NCBI GenBank assembly: GCA_963573305.1
Contig: OY754331.1
Coordinates: 94,355,434-94,419,433, forward strand
Direction: 5' to 3'
From: Pyrrhosoma nymphula
Lineage: Eukaryota; Arthropoda; Insecta; Odonata; Coenagrionidae
Length of the DNA: 64,000 nt
In this document: piece by piece, positions 46,501 through 55,500 of the stretch
How positions within the stretch are numbered: position 1 is the stretch's first letter
How the letters are laid out: every line of letters starts with the position of its first letter
The notes under the pieces: generated by a model
Seen by the model: the letters and a program-made list of their open reading frames with translations, nothing else
Told to the model about the DNA's origin: nothing
Database searches by the model: none
Translations under genes and position numbers: made by a program

Positions 46501-49500
46501 CTTCGGTCCCGACCAAATGGGTATCTAAGTGTATGTAACAGTACGCGATATTACGAAATAACGAAGTTTTAAAATTACGAACCTCCGATCTTGGTCCCGA
46601 CGTGAAAAAGTTACTCGTTGATACGAATAGTGATGGATCACAGTAACGTTTTCCGGCGCTCCTTGTCACAGTTAAACATCTAATTAATCATCGTCGCCGA
46701 ATACATTATGCACTGAATGTATTACCTGAACGATATCTCATTTTTCAAGGCTTCAATAGTAAAGGTTTGGTTTCGCTGGGGTGTCTGGCGTCTGTCCAGC
46801 AGTCGGAAGTCACTGACGTACTCATCCAATGTACAGTAAGTCCTCGACTAACGAACGAGATGCGTTCCGAGAAGTTGTTCGTAAGTTGAAAAATGTTAGC
46901 CAGGCATCGAAAATTGTAGTTACTATATTTCCTGGCCCATAAGACGCACTTCGTTTGCTCCAAAATGTGCTCTTAAATTGTTCGTTCGTCCTCTAAGACA
47001 CAAGCTAATTCGCCGGGAAAATACTATGCAGGGATGGTCAGATTGGATCTAACGATCCGCGGGTATTACGTTTCTCCGGATACTGAAATCGGATCCTAAT
47101 TCATTTAAAAAAATTGGATCTGGATCAGATAAAAAAATTCACACTGGGGAGTGGATACCATTAAAATTGCCCTAAATAACGGTCATCCTGTGTTGCGGCC
47201 GATGTAGGAACTAGTTGGAACCACGGAAGTTGGCTGCTGATGCTCTCGAAAGGATGTCTATAGGATGTCCTCGAAAGGATATCCCAGCTAGTGGAAACCA
47301 ACTGAGAAGTTAGGGCGGGTATGTGATGAGTGAAATGTGATACGTTTGTTTCGCGCTCATAGCTGATAAGGTACTCCCACCGGGCAACGCCCCTCACCCC
47401 AACCAACTTTTGGAAGCCACCTGCGAAGTTAAGGCGTGGGAAAACGATGAGTGAAATGTGATACTTATGATGAAATGCGATGCTGACTCGAGAAAAAATA
47501 TCACTTTACTCCGAACCCCTAACTATGAGCGCCGAGCCGAGGGTGGGGGAGAGAGAGAGAGAGGTGGAGGGCGGGGCAAGAGGCAGGCCAAGGACGCGTA
47601 GCCGTTCGCTGGACTGCCGGAAGCGCCAACGCTCGGCACGAATGCCTCTGGAAAAAAGTGCTGGACATCTTTGCTTTACACGACTACAGTAATTGTATTA
47701 AACTTGCGTACCGACTTGAGGAGTATCCGCATTGAAAGATGAACGATGCAGCTAGAACTTATATCAAAGATCATTTTCGTATCACTTCTCATAGCCGAAT
47801 AGCATTTCCGTGAAATGATCGATTTTAGGCAAGTTAACTCATTTTTTCTCCGATGTGGTTGATATAAAGTACGCACAAGTATGTATCAAGCCCTGTGAAA
47901 TAAGTTCTAGCAACATCCTTCCTGCGCAAAATGGTGAAAACAGAATTTCTTGATCTATTAGCATGGCGATGTAAAAGTCAACAGTCTGAAAATGGATTTC
48001 CTGGCGTGGTATCCACTTCCAAAAGTGAATGATGCTTCCTATAAAAGGAAGTAAAAACAGATTAGAGTTCCGATTATCTCTTCGCATGCGCCGATGCACT
48101 ACGTTATTTATCCCATTGATATGACGATGCGTTTCAAAGCTCTCTCGGGCGCTACGCAACATAAATTCAGGTTGTGGAAAAATCATGAAGGAGTGCAAAG
48201 TCAACCTCATAGCTACCACCGGGATAAGGTTACAATTTGAATCGACCGAAATAACGGCTCCCTCGTTCGATCATCGGCCGTATCAACCTAGTGTTGGCTG
48301 ACGAGGCCGCTGAAATGAGACCCAACCCCTCCCCCACTAGTGCAAGCCACCTGGGTAAAAGTGAAATTGGGTGAGGGTAGATAATAACAGATAAGGTGAA
48401 GGAGTGATCCTCTCGGGTTACCCCTTCTCTTTCTCGCTGAATGAGTCCCTCGCAGATGAATGTTGTCGCGCCTAGGAATAAGGAACGAAGAACTTTTTTC
48501 TTGAAGGGTCTTCTAGGAAAAACCGGTTTAGACGGGCCAATTATTGAGATCCGACTGAGGTATCACCCTAAAATCTGACATCTTTAATGTTTCCGGCTGA
48601 GTGATTGAGAGGGACAGCTGGGTGGAAGGACTGCTCGTCAGGCAATTTCCAAATATCCTGGAAAGAATATTTTACCATTCATCACGATAACCTGAATCGA
48701 GCCTCGTATTGCCGGTAATAACCATTTGTCATCACAAAACGAATGAGTGAATGGAATAATGCATCGATTTGATGTGGAGGTAGCTTGACACATGGAAGTC
48801 GATTTCCATTGAAACGCGGCTTTCGTCTTACTTCCGAACCATCTGTAAAAACTTATGAAGCAATTAAACAATAAACATTGCAAATTGATATATCCAGATA
48901 ATATTGTTAAAATTCGTCACGGAAAAGAGGGGTAGTACCAATCCGCGAGTTGTTGCACGCTGCACCGCCAGCTGCAACGGCAAAATAACTTATCCGGTGG
49001 CACCAAATTTGAAATTCCCGAAAATAGGAATAATAAAACTCCGACAAATAAGTTATGTTCAACTGACAATGAGTGCACCCTTTGGGCATGAATACACATT
49101 TAAATATACTTTCATGAATTATAACTTCGTAAATCATGCAAGTACATCGCGAAAGTACATCTTAATCTAAGGAAACAGAAAAAGAGAATCATCGCGATGT
49201 TTTTGAAAGATACTCGTTCATACGAACTTTGATATTACGAAGTGCCAATTATTTCGGTCCCGTCAACTTCGTAATTTCGAGTTTCTACTGTAGTATGTCA
49301 TGCAGGTGTTAATTCTAGTTTCATTATGAAATTCAAATTGCTTGTTAAGTTTCAGGTGTATCATCTGAATTTGAACTAATCTTTTCTAGCAAAAATGTGT
49401 ATTACTATTGATGTCATTCTCTGTATTTACCAAGCAATCTTAGATCGGTATTATCGTCTCAGGTTGGTTTGATAGTCTCATCGATGAATCAAGCTAAAGA

Positions 49501-52500
49501 TCTCAGTTATGCTTTGCGTTCCTTTCTTTTTGTGTGATAGAAATAAAAAACAAACACTCATTAAATCTGTTTATAAATTGTGTTTTTCACTCTCTTTTAT
49601 TCCTGATCAGTAATTATTGTGGTTATTACATTCTTCAACGTAAAAGGGTAGGGAGGTTGGTTTTTCAAGGGGATGAGGGAGGAGGGCGGGGGCTTGCTTG
49701 AGGGGGAGGCGAAGAAGTAAAAACAGAAAGCTTGATTTCTGACATCAAACCATTCTTGGCTATGGTAATGGACATAAGGGGAGGATGGTGGTTTACCTCC
49801 CTTTTCATGCACATCTAGTACTTCTGGAGCAAAGTCACTGCTATTCAAAATGATTATCTGCATCTTGCTGATTTGGGTACTTAAAATGGCCTTAAGCTAT
49901 TCACTTTGTTGGCATCATTCCTTTTGGTTGATTAATCTAGAAAGATTATTGTTCCTTCCTTGATCAATCATGTTTCAATATCGCTTAGTATCTGCATCAT
50001 GCCTTGTGATGATAAAAACAGGTATGTAATAATATCTCAATGTAGCACCACTCTCGTTTATACTTGTTTTTCTGGATCAATATGCATGTCAAGAAATGCT
50101 CACTGACTTTATCAACCCTCAAAGTAAATGGTAGTAAACCCCCATGGAAATGTGTGCTCAGAGTTACTCACTGATAGATGCATATGGACATTTAAAATCC
50201 ACGTTGGTGTACCCAACAAACCAAGTCACTACACTTTCTAATACATATGTAATTGCATTCTGGCCAGTATGGGATCGCCTTGGTAAACATAATGATTGAT
50301 GGTATTTGTGCTGTATACAATCTGGCTGTGACATTTCCATTTTATGATGTTAAGTCAGAATTCATATCCCCATATAAATGGGCATTAACAATGCATATTA
50401 ATAATTGGTGTACATATTTGTTTGTTTCAGAACTATGCTGGTTCTGTTTAGCCAGTCCGCAAGTTGAAAAACACTTGGTCATCAGTATAGGAACGGAGGT
50501 AAGTGAAATGGATATTTGCTATGGAAAACCTGTATGCTTAAGTTTTTATGGGCATGAGGACAATCAATGCTCACATTAAAATTGTTTCAATATGACTCTG
50601 CAAGTCATTGATATTTTTTTAAGTTTGTTAAATGACTGCACTGAATGATTTTTATCAGTGGGTATAGTGATCAATGTTTTCTAGGCTTATAAAAAATACC
50701 TACCATTTCAGTTCTTGTTACAACACTTCTAAGTTTTATGGCCAACCTTTCAAATCATTAAAATTCATAATTGTTCACATTCAACTCATGTGGATGGTGT
50801 AATGAAAATCTGGCAGGTATTTTGGAAGGAAAAGAAATTTTTCTCCTATTGATGAAGTGCTACCTGTTGTAAAGCTGACAAAGACTGACATGAGGATATT
50901 CATTATAAATGGCTTCAAATACACATCCTCCTGCAGCACCTACAGGTTAGCTAGGTGCCTGTGAACATTTTCAGTTGTATGCTTTTTAGTTCAGTTTAAT
51001 TTGCTGTGAAATGCTTGGAGATTTGTGAAGGCACTGTTGCATCTGTATGATGAGGATTTTTTGCTTGTATCTCTCAGGCTTACCTGGCACTGGCAAAAGG
51101 AGGCCTTGTGCCGGATCATGTACTCATCTTGCCTGTCGCCCATCATCAGTCTGCATCAGCAGCCCCTGAGTCAGTACGGAAAGAAATTAAACAGTATCCT
51201 TTGAATCAAATTTTTATGGTATTACACCATGTGTATGCTGATCTGGTCAGTGTTATTGGTTTAACTTAAGTTTCTCATCTTGATCTGTGCAGCACACTCA
51301 TATGCATATTTTAATTGGCATTGAACCCATCTAAAAGAGGCTGTCAAATTGCAAGTGAAAATTTACTCTTTTTGCTGCGTCTGTCAGCCTATGGTGCCTG
51401 ATGTTGATGTATTCTGCTCTTTATTCAACCCTAAACCTCTCATGCACTTAACAAGCCAAGTATTATCTCTTAGAATTGCCTGCAATGAAGTTTCACTATA
51501 ATTTATGTTTAATAGTATAACTTTAAAAAGTTGTTGGTTTGAAAATATTTTTATTGGTGAGAAATTGATTAAGTGTGGTTGCTGGAGTAATGGCTAAACA
51601 TTCTGAGGGTTCAGGTTCAAACAGTAGTATGTATTCTAAACAGCAGTATGGATTTTCAAAGGAATCCCAATCCTTACTTGGCTACTGTGTAGAGAGCAGT
51701 TGTAAGTCTGGTACCATCCATCAGATGTGACTTTAAACTGACAATGTGTAATCCTTGGTGCCTTTTGCTAAGAGCAAACTAATGCTAACATTGGGTTTCT
51801 CTCTACCCTTCTAATAAATCCAACACCTTAAGATAAGCAACCACTTTTTGTTAGTGTGTGTAAATACTTTTGGAAAACAAAATAATAATGCTTGCTGTGA
51901 ATTTCTCTATTTTTTATTATTTCAATTACAGTAAAACTTCGATTTTGCGCACTTTGATTTTACATCGTCTTGTTTTTACGCAGCGACACTCAAGTCCGGC
52001 CGGAAACTATAGGGAATTGCAATGGTGAAACTTCGATTTTACATCTTTTCTTGATTTTACGCAGTTTTTCGATTTTGCGCAGCATAGCCTCAGCCCCAAA
52101 GAGACAGCTTATTTTGATTTTACGCAGTTATCTTTTGACTTCGTCCAGAATAACCTCAGTATTGAAGACAATTCTGATCTCAATTTCATCAACATATTGT
52201 CAGTTTCTCAAGGAATTACGCATGACTACAGTCGTGTTTAATCGATCGAATCAAAATATAGGTATAGCATTACAATGCGTGGTATCGAACAAAGCTAGAT
52301 TGATAACAGCGTCGGTGCTTTCCATTCACAAACCTCCAAATCATGTTCCCACGTAATTACTTCACATGCTCTGTGTAGTAATCGCGTATGATTGCGTAGT
52401 CTGGGGTAGTCGGGCCTCCAGAGTCATCGGAGCCCGGCAACAGTTCATTTCGTCTCCGATTGATGGTAATGACGTAAGAACCTTTCGAGGCAATCCAAGC

Positions 52501-55500
52501 TCGACTTTTGTCCTTCGCCTGGAGCGCCTAGGGAATGATGCTCTATATCGTGTTCATGTTCAGGGTTGGAAAATTCTGACAGGAGTATTATGAAGTTATG
52601 TTCTTAATTCATCTCACTGAGTTGCAAAAATGAATACAGAAATGGTTGACACGACATCATGCTGTTGAGTGTGAAACTGAAAACATCGCGAATTTAATTA
52701 TTACTTCCCCCTGCGGCCTCTCAGTATTTATTCAGCTTCCTTTACATAAGCGAATATCCCTCTTGGTTCAAATTAGCCGTAGCAGGATATCGAAACCACC
52801 AAGATACGGGAATCGCCGTCCATGTGTACCTACTTTTTATTAACAAGGGGAATACACAACCGTCGGGTGGCGAATCGAGCTCAAATTTTCTGATTCGGTA
52901 GTCCATGGTTATTAATTCAATATGCCGAAGCGAGACGACGGATCTCTCGTAACTTCTTGAGAAAAAAGCAGTAAAAAATATCGTAAAAAAGCATGTTGTG
53001 GTATGTAAGCTCAGAAATTACCCATTTTAAAATGGCGGTGGTGGCCCATCGGATAAGGCACTCAATTGCGAAAGTGAAGGTCCCAAGTTCGATCCCCACT
53101 CACGAACACTTTTTTTACTTTTTTATTTCAAGTTTTTTCTTGTTTAAATTTTCATATATTGTTCTCTTATCATCATTACTTCATTGAAAAATATTTTTAT
53201 GGCAATTATTTTAAATATTAATGAGTCGCTTACAGGGTAGGGAATGGAGCAATGGCTAAAATAACCTTTTCAAGGGTGGTAATATATATTTATTTGTTAT
53301 ATTTAAAGGAATATTAGGATATTGCGATTATAAATCGTGCAAATGATAAATAAAGAAGCAACTGGAGTGGTTAGGTAGTGTACTGGCCTTTCACATCCTA
53401 TTCTCTTAGGTACGAATTTCCAGAGCATTCCAAAATCCCATCCTTGGGTGTAATGTGGATTACACCGATGGTTCAGTACACCATCTGTTGGATGGGACGT
53501 TAAACCGTGGTCCCCTTGGCGCCATTCCAAAGAGTAGGCTAATGCCGACGCCAGGTTTCTATCCAACCTCCATCCTCTGTTCCAAATCCCTAGCTGATCC
53601 ATTCCCGATTCCCAATGGAAGCATAAGCAGTCTTTAGGGTGGATTTCACCCCCAATTACTTATTCCAATGTCATTATTATGTCCCCACCTCTATATATGA
53701 TGATTTATAATCGCAATATCCTAATATACCTTTAAATATAACAAATAAATATATATTACCACCCTTGAAAAGCTTATTTTAGCCATTGCTCCATTCCCTA
53801 CCCTGTAAGCGACTCATTAATATTTAAAATAATTGCCTTAAAAATATTTTTCATTGAAGTAATGATGATAAGAGAACAATATATGATAATTTAAACAATA
53901 AAAACCTTGAAAAAAAAGTAAAAAAGTATCCCTGAGTGGGGATCGAACTTGTCGAACTCGAAGTTGAACAACACACCAGCTTTGGAGCTCGAGGAAGAGA
54001 GTGATGTAATGGATGACAGTGATGCAGTGCCTGTTCATCCTTCCCGTAGTGATGTTAAAGAAGCCTTTAGGCATTTGCACAATTTTTGTTATGCACATTC
54101 AGAGATTAGTGAAGGCCATATTGAAAACATTAATGCATTAGAAGCAGTTGTGAATAAAATATTTGAGAAGGGTTTGCAACAAAGTAAAATCAAAGATTTT
54201 TTTCACCCAAAATGAGTGATTTCATAAAAAAAGAAATTGTTTTTTATATATCCCCATAAATCAGAGCTTAAATAAAGTATATGGCTAAGTTTGCTAAAAA
54301 TGAAGTGCAAGTTTTATCCTAAAAATTATGCTCTTCCTCAACACCAACTCTTGATTTTACACACTTTGATTTTACACAGTGCCCATATTTTGGTCCCTCC
54401 AGCTGCGTAAAATCAAAGTTTTACTGTATGTGGTGCATAGTACGTACTTCAACCATACTTCAAGTTGTGCTAGCAATGATAGCTACAGATGGGTGGAAAC
54501 TATTAATGCAGAAGAAGCTTGTGCTAGTGAAATTTTTAATGGATCTCTATTCAGGATCTTTCTCAGTTTTGTGAACAAGTATTGATTGAAGTTGGGTGGT
54601 AGATGCATAAGGTATTTGGGGGATAACTTTTAGTTTTTAACTAAGTTATGATCATTTTGTTTCCAGCTCTGCCTCTTTATTTGCGTTTCAAATTGCTAGG
54701 GTACATTAACTTCTTGCACCAAAATACTAATTCTCATGACATTCTAGTATTTTATTCACTGCTCAGAATTGTAGGATATACACAAGAGTATGTAAAGGAT
54801 TTTTCTATAGCCTTGTGTCGAGTGAATGGCCAGCTGTATGAGGGACTAGAGTGGAATGACGTCAGTGTTTACTTTTTATCTGGAACCATTTCTCATATGT
54901 ATCCCAATCTCTATATTGCTCTGCTACAAATACATATGTGCTTAGTGTGTTCCTTTTAAGTGATTCTTGAGATGAGCTATTGCCTTATGTATTCACCAGT
55001 TGTAATACTCTTCCATCATCATTACCCTAATGATGACCGAAGAGTATTCTGTCAAAATGTTGGCAGCAGCCAATTACCTTACCCGGTGTGACCCGGTGTG
55101 AAAACACCAGATCTTAGATGAGAGTATAAAATTCTGACATAGGTTTCCGCAGGGCTTGGATGGATGTTGGTTCTTCCGATTTCTGGAATTTCCGCCGTGT
55201 GATTCCAACTTGACTTGAAGCGATGTCTTGATGTCTGATTGATGAAGCCTGTGACATATTGTCCCTAAGATGGAGCCACATGGTGGAAATCCCAGAAATC
55301 GGGAGAATCAACATCTGAGAGGATAAAATGATCATAGTACTGCGGCAGTAGACATTGTATAAGTCACCCTGTTCTGAGGGACAGTTTATATTTTATTAGC
55401 TTCTCCTATGTCTGAAATTAATAATTGTTTATTCAGTACTCCATTAAATAAGTTCTCTTCATTAACAGTGCTTTGCTCTTGGTGTTTATTTTTCTCTTAA

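Larger units (their letters stand above)
51929..54426 (+). mobile_element. Tigger element with remnant of transposase and nested SINEs
   Basis: The left end CAGTAAAACTTCGATTTTGC and the right end in reverse, CAGTAAAACTTTGATTTTAC, are flanked by TA at 51927-51928 and 54427-54428. The motif 'gattttac' is repeated many times near both ends. The transposase C-terminus survives at about 53949-54215 ('VKEAFRHLHNFCYAHSE', 'LQQSKIKDFFHPK'), typical of the Tigger tail. The rest of the gene is gone or scrambled, and SINE-like insertions occupy 53030-53951. Confidence 0.8.

Noticed and set aside
49597..49863. Pro-rich 88-codon minus-strand frame
   Set aside because: It reads purine-rich tracts ('gggggaggcgaag') in antisense; no domain or context.
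53041..53110. tRNA gene
   Set aside because: The A and B boxes are tRNA-like, but the arm extends 250 bp beyond and has an inverted copy, so it is a SINE head.
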